From Podocnemis expansa (Eukaryota; Chordata; Testudines; Podocnemididae), in the NCBI GenBank assembly GCA_007922195.1, contig ML681997.1, positions 8,013,647-8,077,646 on the forward strand: a stretch of DNA of 64,000 nt, given 5' to 3'. How positions within the stretch are numbered: position 1 is the stretch's first letter; each line of letters opens with the position of its first letter. Under the pieces are notes generated by a model. It was not told the DNA's origin. It was given only the letters and a program-made list of their open reading frames with translations, and did no database searches. The position numbers and the translations under genes were made by a program. Of the stretch, positions 22,945 through 33,799 are shown piece after piece.

Positions 22945-23314
22945 CAGGGGCATCGCTGCTGCCTGGCATAGGGGGCACATGCCCTGAGTCCCGGCGCCAG
23001 TGTCCCAAAGGGCTGGCATGCCCCCTGCCTCTCCTGTCTTCATCCCTAGCTGGGTATCTGGGGCTGGGCTGACTGTGTCAGGGCATGCCTTTCCCCACTG
23101 GGTATATGGACCCAGATTGGCTGTGGCGGTGCCTGCCTCTCCCAGCCTGGATTGCCTGAGGCAGCCACTGCCAAGCCCATCCCCGTCCCTGCCGGGGTTT
23201 GGGGGCTGGGCTGGCAGTGGCAGGAGCCTGGGGCCCCAACTCCAGATCAGGGCCAAGGGGCGAGGGCAGGTCTGAGCCTGGGCCCCAGGTCTTCTCCCAG
23301 CAATGACAGTGCTG
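22945..23314. mobile_element. GC-rich hAT element (CAGGGGCATCGCTG family)
   Basis: Starts caggggcatcgctgctgcct and ends 'cagcaatgacagtgctg'. Flanking octamers ttcacaca (22937-22944) and ttcacacg (23315-23322) agree at 7 of 8. A shorter relative is at 58096-58258. Long frames crossing it on either strand are GC-rich artefacts. Confidence 0.8.
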
Positions 23315-23724
23315 TTCACACGATGAAAACTGTGAACCAGCTTACCCACCAGGAAAGTCTGTACTGTAGGCAGTTACTGAAACCTTGAAGGTTGACTAAT
23401 GGCCCTGACTCTTGGTCATTTTGGAAACGCCACGGATAACAGCAAGGAAAACTGGCTTGTTATTCCTTTTAATTTCTCATACAATGGCTCGTGTTGCTTT
23501 GATTAACTCGTCTTTCTCTGAGCTAGCTACTCGAAGCCTTAGTGTCTCAAGATTTCTCCCTGAAGTTCCATTTTGAACTGAATGCAATAGCGTCCAGTTG
23601 TCTAAAATCTTGATCATGGAAGCCTCTGCTACAGCTTGGAACTTAAAATGATATTTTTAATCTTTTGCAGCAGAAGGAAGCTGATAGACCTATAGAGAAG
23701 GAGCCCAGTAGCATATACTCTTCA

Positions 23725-24237
23725 TGTAATAGGTTGCAGGGATACAACTAGCAAGTCAGTCTCTTGTACCAGATGTGGATTGGCTATAGAGCCTTTGCCT
23801 CAGGCCTGGTCTACAGTGACAGGCAAATTCAGCAGCAGTCAATGGGAATTACACAAACCAGGCAGATTAGCTTGCATAATTTATGTCAACTTCCTAAATT
23901 CCCTTCTGCGCAAAATTTCCACTACACTGCACTGATGAGAAAAGCACACCCATCAATGCGGCGCTAGGCTTTTTGGGGAAATGATTTTATTAAATCAACT
24001 TCAGGATTGATTGAGTGGGTCTTCACTTCCACTCAGTCAATCTGGACAATCGGTGTAATGGTGAAGAATTTGCTGCCATCAGTGAAGACATACCTGAAGA
24101 AGCATACACCAGATTCACTTCTTCATAGGATTCTTAACTGTGCTACCAAATCCGTCTGAGATTAGCCTAAGAAAGGTCTGTTATACACAGTGCCACCTAG
24201 TGACTGAACTGTAAAATGCATTTAATAAACCATTACA
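23725..24237 (-). repeat. 3' LTR of the gypsy-like element, with an insert
   Basis: The parts 23731-23803 and 24178-24237 match the other LTR (for example 'gccacctagtgactgaa' with 'ccacctagtggctgaa'). On the minus strand it begins TGTAATGG and ends ...TATTACA, fitting TG...CA. About 340 bp between (23806-24150) is absent from the other LTR; it starts 'ggcctggtctacagtgaca', which resembles a Harbinger-type terminus, but its other end was not found. Confidence 0.7.
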
Positions 24238-24238
24238 T

Positions 24239-24248
24239 CTCCCCTTTA
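24239..24248 (-). other. Polypurine tract next to the 3' LTR
   Basis: On the minus strand the sequence AAAGGGGAGA lies directly before the LTR start TGTAATGG, the position and composition expected of the plus-strand priming site. It has been duplicated by the adjacent Penelope-like insertion. Confidence 0.65.
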
Positions 24249-24249
24249 A

Positions 24250-24382
24250 AACGAACAAGGAGTCCTGTGGCACTTTTAAAAGCTAACATATTTATTTATC
24301 TCATTAGTTAGTCTTTAGCAAAACAAACAAGGAGTCCTATGGCACTTTTAAACTAGACCAACACAGCTGTCCCTTGGGAACG
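24250..24382. mobile_element. Penelope-like fragment in the polypurine tract
   Basis: Contains two partial PLE terminal units ('aacaaggagtcctgtggcac' at 24255 and again near 24328). The 12-bp duplication TCTCCCCTTTAA is exact at 24238-24249 and 24383-24394. The duplicated bases are the polypurine tract of the gypsy-like element. Confidence 0.88.
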
Positions 24383-24589
24383 TCTCCCCTTTAAGTTCTA
24401 CATATCTACTGTTTGCAAAATGGACATTATCACACTTGTCTTGAAAGTTCAGTACAGCTCAGTCTGCCAAGTGTCTCTGAGCTGCTTCTAATGATATGAC
24501 CTGAAAGCATAGCCACCTGATTGCCCACTGGTTGCCACAATTATTTCCAGTTGGTTTGGAAACTTTGAGGAGTTCTCTTTCTATTATAT

Positions 24590-24901
24590 TCATTCCTGGC
24601 TACTCTGGAGACAGATCTTTTCCAAAGTTGGACCAAAAGTTCTGTGTTGTCTTTCTATCAGGATTTTTATTGGTCTATAGCTCAGTGGAGCAAGGAATGG
24701 ACCGTCTTGCTGTAGGATTTTCTTCTCTGTCTCCATATGATTGTAAGTTATGTGACTGCTAGTACTATGACCAACATCATACTTTGTTTGGAGCAATTTA
24801 AATTGTGCTGCAGTGAATTGTGGTCTGTTATCAATCACAAGTTGTGGGATATCTGGGATATTGAAATAAGCAAAAGTACACTTCAGTTTCTCTAGTTTCA
24901 A
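24590..24901 (-). pseudogene. Gypsy-like integrase core remnant
   Basis: The 103-residue frame resembles the second half of a retroelement integrase catalytic core: FAYFNIPDIPQLVIDNRPQF (about residues 11-30) contains the DNRPQFT segment corresponding to the usual D-N-G-P-Q-F, and later FLAPLSYRP corresponds to the F-L-A-L-L-xYR segment. The normally conserved glutamate region is blurred (ETEKKI). The frame is short and truncated. A Penelope-like fragment lies just upstream on this strand. Confidence 0.75.
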
Positions 24902-24978
24902 AGGGTAGCCTTGTTACTCTAGTTCAGCAAAACAAATAAGGAGTCTTTAAGAGCCGCAGGACTCTGTTTGCTTTTCAA
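24895..24978 (+). mobile_element. Penelope-like terminal fragment inside the integrase region
   Basis: 'tttcaaagggtagccttgtt' and 'ttcagcaaaacaaataagga' are the start of the PLE terminal unit. An 8-bp TTTCTCTA at 24887-24894 and 24979-24986 is the probable remnant of the target duplication. Confidence 0.75.
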
Positions 24979-25179
24979 TTTCTCTATAACACTGCAACAT
25001 GGCATATCTTAAAAGTATCTTATTTCTATATACCTGTCAGAGCAGGCTGCAAAAGGAGAGCAAATTCTGTCAGCACTGCTGGGTCAGATTTCCTAACCAG
25101 TCACAAACAATGCCTCTGATCTCCCACAGTGGTTATCAAGAAGAAATATACTCAGTCTCCTTTGCTGCATTTCAGTCTC

Positions 25180-26100
25180 TGGCTTCCAATTAGTCACTGG
25201 GTCTAACAAAGAGATAAGTTACACAAAGCTCCAGACTCTTTACCAAAAGTGTTCTCCTGACCCCAAGGGATCAGCCACATTATCAGATCAATATACAGTA
25301 AATTTGGATCTTGCCCAAAATACCAAGCTGCTAGCCAACCCTTTAATAAAGAAAACTAAAGGATTATTATAATAGAGAAGAAACAAGCTACAACTGAACT
25401 ATTAAAGGATTAAAGCCATCACATACCTAAAACACTTTAAAGGTCCATATGTATCGGGTTCCCAGAAAATTTGTGGGTTGTATAATCCCTTTGATGTCCA
25501 TTCAGTACCTGGATAAGTCTCAGTTCTTTGTTTCAAAGCTTCATTTTTTAGAAATCCAGCCCAGAGAAATGAAGACTAGGTAGTCCATATGTAGAATGTG
25601 TTCTAATTTTCCCATGAGAATTAACAGGCAGATTCCAGGCTGGTGCTGGGATCTCAATCTAGTGATCCAAACTTTCCCGGAGAAGATTGGACACATCTGA
25701 GATGAAGAGAATCAGTCCACTAGAGTCTTTTGCAGATCCATGCAAACTGATCAATATCTTCCTGGCATTGGGTACTTCCTTGCACACCTAACGGGTGATT
25801 GATTGTGGCTCTGAAGTATCAACTCCCATGTCCTGAGCGCACTGGTAACTGATTATGTTAGCAAGAGGTAATTGGCCTTTCACAAACTTTCACAAGTGTT
25901 TACTACTTACATTTCAAAGAGAAATAGAAACAACAGTATCTTTATATTCAAGCTTCATCACGTTTCTTTTGAACTTTTAAAATCAGAACAGTGACAGACA
26001 GGAAAGCAGTTTATCTACATTGCTAACCTCTAACAGATAGAGGTAAACATCATCCAATAGCTACCAGTAATACACTTGCATATCAGAGCTCTGGTCTACC
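25180..26100. repeat. LTR-like interspersed repeat inserted in the gypsy-like element
   Basis: 'aatttggatcttgcccaaaa', 'ctgctagccaaccctttaat' and 'ttaaagccatcacatacct' match the repeat at 8380 and 44385. It lies between the protease- and integrase-like remnants. Boundaries are uncertain, especially the right one. Confidence 0.5.
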
Positions 26101-26382
26101 TTTAAGGCATAACCTTCACTACCATTTACGTTTTCCTATAATATTTCTTTAAAGGTCAGACTTAGACCATGGATTTGCAAAGTTGCTTTGCCTTTTGGGA
26201 CCTAACATAACACCTGGAAAAAATAGTCTACTGTCATTAGGTTATGATGTTCTCTGAATTTACATTAATCTGCAGTGAGTCTCCTCCAGGGGTTATCTGG
26301 CAGAAATGTTTATATCCTGTATGGTTCATCACTGCCTCTAAATTTTACTTGTACTGGATCTCCTTTCAAAAAGCCAATATCA

Positions 26383-26700
26383 TTAAATAGTCCTTTGAGT
26401 TCTTCCCCTTTTTTCACTAGGCCTATCATGGCTGCCACTCTGTGGCTGAGAAAGTTGTTGGTCTGTGCTCCTTTGATCACATGCACTCTGAATGTGCAGT
26501 TTTTTGTCTTTGTAAATTGTTTCTGAGGTGAATTGGCCCATACAATTCAGAATACCTTCAAAGCTAGTCTGAGCTGTGTCAGCTGACATCAGCTCTGGGT
26601 GGGGTTGATGGTTATTTTAACTCCTGTTTGAGGTAACTATAAGGTTGGCTCCTGAGGCAATTTTAAAGTCAATAGTCTCTTCATGAATATTCAGTTCCAC
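26383..26700 (-). pseudogene. Gypsy-like protease-region remnant
   Basis: On the minus strand a stretch near 26690-26640 reads IDFKIASGANLIV, where aspartic proteases of this type normally have a D-T-G or D-S-G triad; here the aspartate is replaced by alanine. A following frame (26589-26383) contains LNCMGQFTSETIYKDKKL, resembling the segment between protease and reverse transcriptase in Ty3/gypsy elements. It is inactive. Confidence 0.6.
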
Positions 26701-27089
26701 TTTCCAGGCAGGCTTTGCCACATGATAGATCCTAAAAGTAATGGCTTATACTATTAGTTGGTTCTCTTACTGTTGTAGTGCAGCAAGTGGTTACAAAATG
26801 TCCATATTTTGTTTATTAATTATATATTTCACATTTAACTAAACACACATCCTTAGCTATGAAATTTTCTGCATCTTTTACATTTATTCTGAAAGGCTTT
26901 GTAGTTTGCCGGGAATTTCCTCATAGCCTTAAGGCTTTTATAACTTTTAGTACTCAGACTGCATCTCTTAACAGTTTCTGAGCAGGTTTTTCCAGTGTTC
27001 ATGTTGTTATAGGTTCTGCTGTTTTTACTGGTTCATAATGCTTGGCTATTGGAATAGCGTTGTGTAGTGTTATGTCTGTTTCTAACTGT

Positions 27090-27540
27090 AGGTTATGTGA
27101 AAAGTTCTTGTGTGTTAAACTCAATAAGCAGCCTTTCTCTGATAATTTCCTGTTTTGCAGTCCCAAAAATCACAATTTTTCAGCCAATTATGCAAAGCTC
27201 TTATAAAAGAGTCCACATTTTCTGTTGGCTTTTGAATTCTTTAGTGAAACATCCTCTTTCATAAATCACATTACTCAGAGGTATGAAGTATGCATTGGAT
27301 ATAACTAGAACCCTTTCATAATCATCTCTGTGACTGTCTTCAGTAAAGTCAAAAGATTTAAAGATATCTTTTGCCTGCTTCCTCATAGAAGTAACTGAAG
27401 ATGATACCTGAATATCTCCAGTTTCCTTATGAAGTTTTGTAGCAATTTGAAATCTTATAAAATACTGCAGCCTGACTGACCATTGAGAAAGTTAGTAAAA
27501 GCTGAAGTTCCTTGGGGCATTGAAGAGTGCAATGTTGATG
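27090..27540 (-). pseudogene. Gypsy-like Gag remnant
   Basis: Residues such as KDIFKSFDFTE, then DDYERVLVISNAYFIPLSNV and IYERGCFTKE (27386-27201) resemble the capsid-like segment of vertebrate gypsy Gag (D-I-F...L-T-E...Y...F..YF.P..N.I.ER..F). Further on, a lone CKRCRKFH near 26880 may be a worn zinc-knuckle. Stops and frameshifts are frequent. Confidence 0.6.
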
Positions 27541-27651
27541 AGATCAGTGTGCAACCTTGATTACTTTGTTCTTTTTATCCATAACCTTTTTGCCATTTTT
27601 CTTCTGTTTCCCTCTGGCACTAGTTTACTTCTGCCACTATGTCATGTACAC

Positions 27652-27875
27652 TGTATATACAGTTGGTTGCAGAAGTTGCTACAAGCAAGTCAGGCTCCTA
27701 TATCAGATATTGACTGGCTACAGGGCCTCCATCTCAGAGAGATGCACCAGAGATGGGTCTTCCCTAAGATCTTTTAAAGTACTGTCAGGTCTATCTGAGG
27801 TTATTTTAAATACGGTTGTTACGCACAGCTCCACCTAGTGGCTGAAAGTTGTAATACAATTTAACATTCTGGTAC
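27652..27875 (-). repeat. 5' LTR of the gypsy-like element
   Basis: About 224 bp matching the split LTR at 23725-24237: 'gcaagtcaggctcctatatc' with 'gcaagtcagtctcttgtacc', and 'tgactggctacagggcctcc' with 'tggattggctatagagcctt'. On the minus strand it starts TGTACCAG and ends TATATACA. No matching host duplication was found outside the pair. Confidence 0.7.
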
Positions 27876-28272
27876 AGCCCGTATTTCTGGAAAGCCTCCC
27901 CTGGAATTGCCTTTTTTTTGTTTTTAGCTTATTAGCTGAGCAAGGAGTGTGAAACTAATGCTATTCTAATGAATCTGGAGATTGAATCCATGCAGCTTGA
28001 TCAGAGTCACATCTCTTGCTTCTCCAGAATACTCCAAACCAAGGTTTTGTTGGGTGATGTTCAGACATATTAGATTATTTCTTAAGAAGAAATAAAAAGT
28101 AGACATTATCTAGGTTTGGTTAGGTTCTTATCAAATGAACTTCAGGAAAAGGAGGCCCTTTCCTTGCAGCTCCATTTTATCATAAGTCAGGTTAACAATC
28201 TTTGATTAGACTCATAGCAAAAAGTTCCAAAATTCTATAATATGTTATGCAAAGTTGGCATTTTCCCAAGAA
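27876..28272. other. No recognised feature
   Basis: No identifiable gene or repeat. Confidence 0.45.
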
Positions 28273-28490
28273 AGAAAGGATGGTCCAATGGTAAGGGGCC
28301 TAGTTTGTGACTTAGAAGACTTGGGGCCAAGTTCTGGCTCTGACACTGACTTCCTGTGTGATCCTGAGCAAGTCAATTAACTTCTCTGTGCCTCAGTTCC
28401 CCTTCAGTCACATAGAGATACTATCACTTTGTTTTATACAGTCATGTCATGGGATAAATATGGTAAAAACTGCAAAGTGTTCATAGCACA
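28273..28490 (+). mobile_element. CORE-SINE (MIR-like)
   Basis: A tRNA-derived head with an A-box-like 'tggtccaatgg', then 'gttctggctctgacactgac', 'cctgtgtgatcctgagcaag', 'tcaattaacttctctgtgcc' and 'tcagttccccttcagtcac', the conserved CORE-SINE/MIR order. It is worn and its 3' tail is indistinct. CORE-SINEs are old in amniotes. Confidence 0.85.
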
Positions 28491-28518
28491 TAAAGGGGGT
28501 CATATATGTTCGTCAAAT

Positions 28519-28701
28519 CTGTGGTTTTCAAACTTTTTTCTTAGGACCCAGTTGAAAAAAAAATCATCTATACCCATGACCCAACAATTACATCTTTCCA
28601 CAAAGTATTCGAGTCTTGCAGTGGCAGCAGGAGGGGGCACTGCAACCCATGAAGGCCTGTGACCCAGTACTTGGTCCCAACCCATGATTTGAAAACCACT
28701 G
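28519..28701. mobile_element. hAT element (MER5/Charlie-like ends)
   Basis: Starts ctgtggttttcaaactttt and ends 'gatttgaaaaccactg'; flanking octamers cgtcaaat and cctaagat agree at 5 of 8. It includes 'ctgtgacccagtacttggtc' as in the copy at 5695 in inverse order, so the two are related. Confidence 0.8.
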
Positions 28702-28709
28702 CCTAAGAT

Positions 28710-31461
28710 AGATACAGACCAGATTTGGGACTTATGCAAAGGCTTCTCTGTGAGAACAATTCTCAGACTGGCTCATAAACTTGAAACATCTGCAAGGTCT
28801 AAGCACAGAGCTGTGTTCGTCTTTGCACTGCTCTGGTCTCCTCAGCTGTGGGGAAGAAACAGCTGAAGAATTAATGAAACAGCCGAGAGATCCTTTGCGG
28901 TGTGGCCTGGAGAAGAAGACCTTTAAAAACAATCACGCAAAACCATTGGGTGGCTTTGTGTTAAACGGGGCTGCAATTTCCCTGTTAGGTCAGTTTCCAA
29001 CATCCATATTACAAGGGCTAGCTGAAGGAAAGCAGGACTTTGCCTCTGAAATACTGTGTTATATTTCTTAACAGTTTAAAAAGTCTTGTCCCTGCAAGAA
29101 ACATATATTCTAGTAGCTGTCAAAAAATGTTGCTGGACTTGTTATTTCAAATGCCCTGGAAGAGAAGTTTCCCTCGCTTCATAGCCCAGATAGGGGATTG
29201 CTTCCTAAAAGGCTTGGAGTAATAATAAATACCACAGTAAAATGACATGTCTGGAATCTAGCCACTAACAATAGCCTGAGTGAGTGCAAAGTGCCTATGT
29301 GCAGATGGCTCTGGCTTCTTCCAGGTGTCTTGTGATCTGCTCTGACAGCTGCAGGTTTAAGGAGGGAGAGACCTTTTCTTGCCCCACAGAGGGAGCCAAG
29401 CAGCTCATACCTTCCAGAATGAGATCCACCGTACTGCCGTATAAAAGGTGCGGTTTACGTATTGGACTGCTGAGACTGTGTTGATTTCTGCAGGAATTAA
29501 TTTGACAGTGACCCCTTGATAAGTTACAGCCCATGCCTATAGAACATATTTTTTAAATCATGTAATGTCTCCATATGAAATACATGTACCACTTCCACCT
29601 CCACTCTCCACAAGCAGAGGAAGCTGGGGTTAGAACTCATGGAATTGACTTTCCTCGTGGATAAGACTCCTACCGCTCTTTTGCAAAGCAAATTTCAGGT
29701 TATTTGAGTCTAGAAGTCTGTCACCTCAGATTGTTGGGCCTTTCAGATATGAATCAGAAAAGTGACAAGTGTGAAATGTACTGGGTTTACCTATCTCACA
29801 AGGCGTGACTGATAGTTCAGTGAGCATCAAATGAGAGAGGGTGTTCTGGTTTTAACTGGGTAGCATACTGAATTTTAACATAAAAATCTTCTGTTGTCAT
29901 CGTCTTCATCATCTGAACGGGATGTACTCTTCTGCCAAAAGTTTGCTGTTCTGTGGATAACAGACCACAGAAATAAGGTCTGTCTAGTTCTTCAGTAAGA
30001 TGCTACACAAAAATTTAAGATTTGTCATATGTGGTCCCTCTGGTTCTGTATCCTATAACGGACATCATCTGATGCTTCAGACAGAAATGACCCCATCCTT
30101 CCCATACAGCACCTCTTCAGCAGCACCTTGCTCTATAGGTGGAGGCTGCAGGCAATTCTCTCCTTACTTGTGAGTACTTGTTGGACAGCTGATGACAGGA
30201 GCAGATCTCATGCCTAGTGATATCTGATGTTACCGATATCAGAGGACTTAGCCCATTTCTGTAGGGAAGAGGGCAACTTGCAACCTCCCCCTCTTGCAAT
30301 TGACAATTATAACAATCCGTCACCCTGAAAACTCAAAAATCTAGCTGATTTTTTTAACCTACCATTTTAGAAATAACACCCATGATTGCTGTAACTGAAA
30401 GAGATCAGAGGAAAATGTATTTTGGTATGGTTCCAGTGTATTTATACATTGAGCAACACTTTAGTATATCACTTTCACTGTTTCCCCTACCTAGTGATAT
30501 AGTCAATTTCCCCCATTTTTTGTGTGAGTCCTTCACTGAGAGAGGAGAGAAAATTCATTTAAAAATAGGGAAATAGGGCTGTAAAACCACAAAACTTGAC
30601 AGGAAACTCAGAGGCAGGTGCTATACCAGATATTTTTAAATGACTGGCTTTCAGATTGACTGTATGCCTTTAAATTTCGCTCTTCCTTTGGCTGAGTAAT
30701 ATTACTGACATTTCAAAAGAAAATAATTCTCTCATGCCCTTAGCTCATTTCTCTTTCTCCCTCCCATTGGCTGTGTGACTTACTCACTGTCCACCCTGTC
30801 AGCGAAATCCATTGCAAATCATTCTATAGACTTTTCCCTCCAAAAGCACTCCCTTAGAAGACTTACTGTAAAATCAAATCTAGTTTTATATCTGCTCCTG
30901 TCTAATTATTTTTCCATAGAGCCTTTTTACGGCTTCTTTCATCCATGAGTGAATGTTCATGGTGCACAGATGTAAGGCTTAAGTAGCAAGGATAAGAAGA
31001 CACAACACTAAAGGCACTCAGATAATCTTAGCCTTGATTGTGAAGCATCCAGACTGTGCCTGATTCGGTACAGGACCCAACATACAGACAGTCTGTGCTG
31101 CAGAGAGCTGACTGTCCAAGTCCTGATGCTGTTGATGCATTTGTGTAGATAGAGCTTCATGGTCCTGGGGAGCCACACTGAAATGGGACTGTGAATAAGG
31201 ACAAGGGTCTGCCCATTTAGATTGGATCACAAAGGCTGATGTGGTGAAGAAGGGAAACCCCAGAGTATGGATACCCTTGGAAATATCTGTACGAAGGGTC
31301 CCATCTTGTGGGGGCCTGTGGAAAAAGTGAGTGCTTGGGGGGGGATGTGAATACAGGATGGGAGGGACTGGCAAGTCAGACTGGATGGGGGCAGTACGAT
31401 AAAAGGGATGGAGGCAGGAGCGGGACAAGGAGAGTAGCTGGGTATTAACACTATGGCTGAA
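28710..31461. other. Longest quiet stretch; nothing recognised
   Basis: About 2.7 kb with no recognisable repeat, gene or RNA. Short frames at 28781-29071 and 29284-29484 show no known domain and no splice-consistent partners. This is the best candidate in the window for single-copy DNA. Confidence 0.5.
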
Positions 31462-31510
31462 CATTTCCAAATCACCTAAGTGACTTAGGAGCCTCAGTCT
31501 CTTGGAAAGT
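31462..31510. repeat. Fragment of the CTAAGTGACTTAGG palindromic repeat
   Basis: 'aatcacctaagtgacttagg' followed by 'agcctcagtctcttgg' matches one arm of the repeat at 12230. Confidence 0.55.
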
Positions 31511-32109
31511 CAACTGCCTGAGTCTGTGTCTACACTACAGAGTTTTGGCGATGCATGTTATGTCGGCATACGGCCCCTCATTTACTGTATCACCTGTAGC
31601 TCTTTGCACCGGTGCTATGTGTAATCCCCAGGAACGTTTCAGCCTACACAGACTGCATTGCACCATGATCCCCACAAACTGCATGCTACTATTCAGCACA
31701 CTGTCTTTTGGGTAGTTTTGGCAATGCATGGTGGGCCAAAACTGAGTTGTGCGGGGTGACTGGGGGGCAAGAGGTCAACTGCTCATAATGTTAGGTTCTC
31801 CATCCTATATCAGCTCTTGCCCATAATGTTTGTGCCTATTTTCTATTTCCCATGAACTCGCACTGGACCTTTTTTCTGCCTGCCATGTTGCATGGAGCCT
31901 GCATCGTGCTGCATTGTTCTCATGAGTGTTATAAGCACTGGGATGCTCAATCCTCTGTTATTTGCAAAATCATGAGAAGACCCACAAGGAACATGATGAT
32001 TCCTTGGAGGACAGATTGCGCTGGGATGCAATGCAAACCAATTCAAGGTTGTTGGTGGTGTTCACTGAGCCTCTGTAGACAACAGAGCATGGCTTCCAGG
32101 CTGGAGAAG

Positions 32110-32691
32110 CATAGGTGGTCTTAGAGAGTGGGCTGCATGGGCGGCTACCCAGGGCCCCACGGGGGAGGTGCCCCCCAACTCTCCAGTGGGAGCCAGCCAG
32201 AGGCTGTCAGAGGCTTGGGGGGGGGGGCATGGCAGCAGCCAGGGCAACCCTTGGCAGGGACGGGGGGCGTGGCAGCTGGGGAGCCCCGTGACAGGGCCCA
32301 CAGTGGGGCCAGGGAGCCCTGTTGTGGGGCCAGGGAGCCCACAGTGGGGCTGGCAGTGGCACCAGTAGCAGCCCACAGTGGGGCCAGGGAGCCCAGTGGC
32401 AGCCTGTGGTGGGACCTGATGGTGACCCATGGTGGCTGGCAGCAGGGCTGGCAGCAGTGGGGGACACTGCGAGGCAGGTGGGGGGGTTAGGGAGCCCAGC
32501 AAGGGTCAGATGGGCGGTTGACAGGAGCCTGCAGGGAAGCTGTGGGGTTCCCCTCAAGGCTGGTGGGTTGTGGTGGAGGGGGACAGGGACCCCAAGCGGC
32601 TGGTGAGGCCCCAGCAAGGGGGTGGGAAGGCAAGAATGGGGGGTGGCCCCATCTTTGACTTTTGCCCCAGACCCTGGAATCACTGCCCCTG
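32110..32691. mobile_element. GC-rich hAT inserted in the Harbinger transposase
   Basis: Starts cataggtggtcttagagagt, like the outer hAT at 1499-2269, and ends 'aatcactgcccctg'. Flanking octamers tggagaag (32102-32109) and cagggaag (32692-32699) agree at 5 of 8. The transposase similarity stops at its left edge and resumes at its right edge. Long frames on both strands here are low complexity. Confidence 0.75.
32285..32400. repeat. Short minisatellite, about 20-bp unit
   Basis: Units of the form 'cacagtggggccagggagcc' repeat about four times, with one diverged longer unit near 32338-32370. It is confined to the GC-rich hAT. Confidence 0.7.
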
Positions 32692-33424
32692 CAGGGAAGA
32701 GAGCACTGACAGGTGGGATCACATTGTCATGCAGGCTTGGCATGACAAGCAGTGGGGGCAGAACGCTGAGAGACTCAAGGTCTGTGATTCTCAGAAATTT
32801 GTAGAGCATAGTGGATGGTTTTACTGCTATGGGATTCCCGAATTGCAGTGGGGCATTAGATGTCATTGCACATCCCTATTTTGGCCCCTGAGTCCCTTGC
32901 CCCAGAGTACCTCAACAGATAGAGCTACTTTTCCATGGTTACGCAAACACTGGTGGATCATTGGGGATGCTTCACTGATGTCAGTTTTGGCTTGTCAGGG
33001 GAGGGGCGTGGAAAACACGTGAAGAATGCATGACTGTTTGGAAGGTTAGAAGCAGTGACCTTCTTTTCTAACTTGTGGATTACCATTGGTGATGTTGAAA
33101 TGCCAGTATTGATACTCGGAGACCCCCACCAACCACTCGTTCCCTTGACTCACGGAGTCTTAAAGTGGCCTCCTCAAGAGCACCAAGGAGCAATTCAGCT
33201 TCTGACTCAGCAGATGTGGAACAGCAGGTGAATGTACTTTCAGTAGAGTGAAGGGCCTTGTTTACTCACTAGATTGGAAGTCAGTGCAAAAAATATCCCA
33301 AAGGTTTTACCTGCCTGTTTTGTCCGGCATACCACCTGTGGAAAAAGGGAGAGAACCTGCAATTGTCTTTCCAGGAATTCTAGAAATCAGACCTAAAAGA
33401 ACCTGAACAATAACCTCATGCAGC

Positions 33425-33525
33425 TCAGCAAAACAACCAAGGCATCCTGTGGCACTTTTGGAGACTAGCCAATTTATTTATGGCATGAGCTTTTGTGGGA
33501 GAAAATCCCGCTTCATCATATGCTT
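33425..33525 (+). mobile_element. Penelope-like terminal repeat fragment
   Basis: 'cagcaaaacaaccaaggcat', 'cctgtggcacttttggagac' and 'gagcttttgtgggagaaaat' are the plus-strand PLE terminal unit, ending 'cttcatcatatgcttgaag'. Confidence 0.8.
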
Positions 33526-33799
33526 GAAGCGCTGTCAGTCATCTTTCGCTTTGCTCTGCCCCTCGCCCTAGTTTCACTTTTCCTGTTCAAAGATCCGACT
33601 AGGAGCAATGGGATGAAATTTTCAACAATCAATACTTAGGCTGAAGCTCAAGAAAATACTCCTGGACAGTGTGACAATGGCAGAAACCCTATGGCTTGAG
33701 ATGTTCAAATCTAGGATGGCACAGTAATAAGTGCTGTTGCTGAACAAACCCTAGATGCCCTAGCAGGTATTTGTCATCTCTGTTTTTACTGGGTGTCTG

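Larger units (their letters stand above)
23725..27875 (-). mobile_element. Decayed Ty3/gypsy-like LTR retroelement
   Basis: Minus-strand element bounded by two diverged LTR copies (23725-24237 and 27652-27875). From 5' to 3' on the minus strand: Gag-like remnant (27540-27090), protease-like remnant (26700-26383) and integrase core remnant (24901-24590). Reverse transcriptase is not visible; its expected place is occupied by the LTR-like repeat at 25180-26100. Two Penelope-like fragments are inserted near the 3' end. It is ancient and multiply broken. No envelope-like frame was seen. Confidence 0.75.
31950..33230 (+). pseudogene. PIF/Harbinger transposase pseudogene
   Basis: N-terminal block before the hAT: HDDSLEDRLRW and LLVVFTEPL (about 31995-32075). 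After it: WDHIVMQAWHDKQW (about 32715-32760), GFPNCSGALD (32832-32861; its aspartate at 32859-32861 aligns with the first catalytic D), then PEYLNR-stop-SYFSMV, LVDHWGCFTDV, and after a frameshift ITIGDVEMPVLILGDP (about 33080-33127), whose aspartate aligns with the second catalytic D. The third, glutamate-containing block is absent. Stops and shifts show it is dead. An internal deletion lies between the WDH and GFPNC blocks. Confidence 0.85.
31522..33240 (+). mobile_element. Decayed Harbinger element with transposase remnant
   Basis: Begins near 'gtgtctacactacagagttt', a Harbinger-type end, and carries a broken transposase reading frame (31950-33230) interrupted by a GC-rich hAT at 32110-32691. 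The right terminus was not located. It is distinct from the transposase fragment at 41893. Confidence 0.7.

Noticed and set aside
23725..27875. Recent retroviral insertion
   Set aside because: LTRs are heavily diverged, frames are broken, the protease active site is altered and there is no envelope-like frame; it is an old gypsy-like element.
28781..29071. 96-codon plus-strand frame in the quiet region
   Set aside because: No recognisable domain, start context or partner exon; not enough to call a gene.
32207..32866. 219-codon minus-strand frame and overlapping plus-strand frames
   Set aside because: Proline/glycine-rich low complexity from the GC-rich hAT and its minisatellite; the plus-strand Harbinger remnant explains the flanks.
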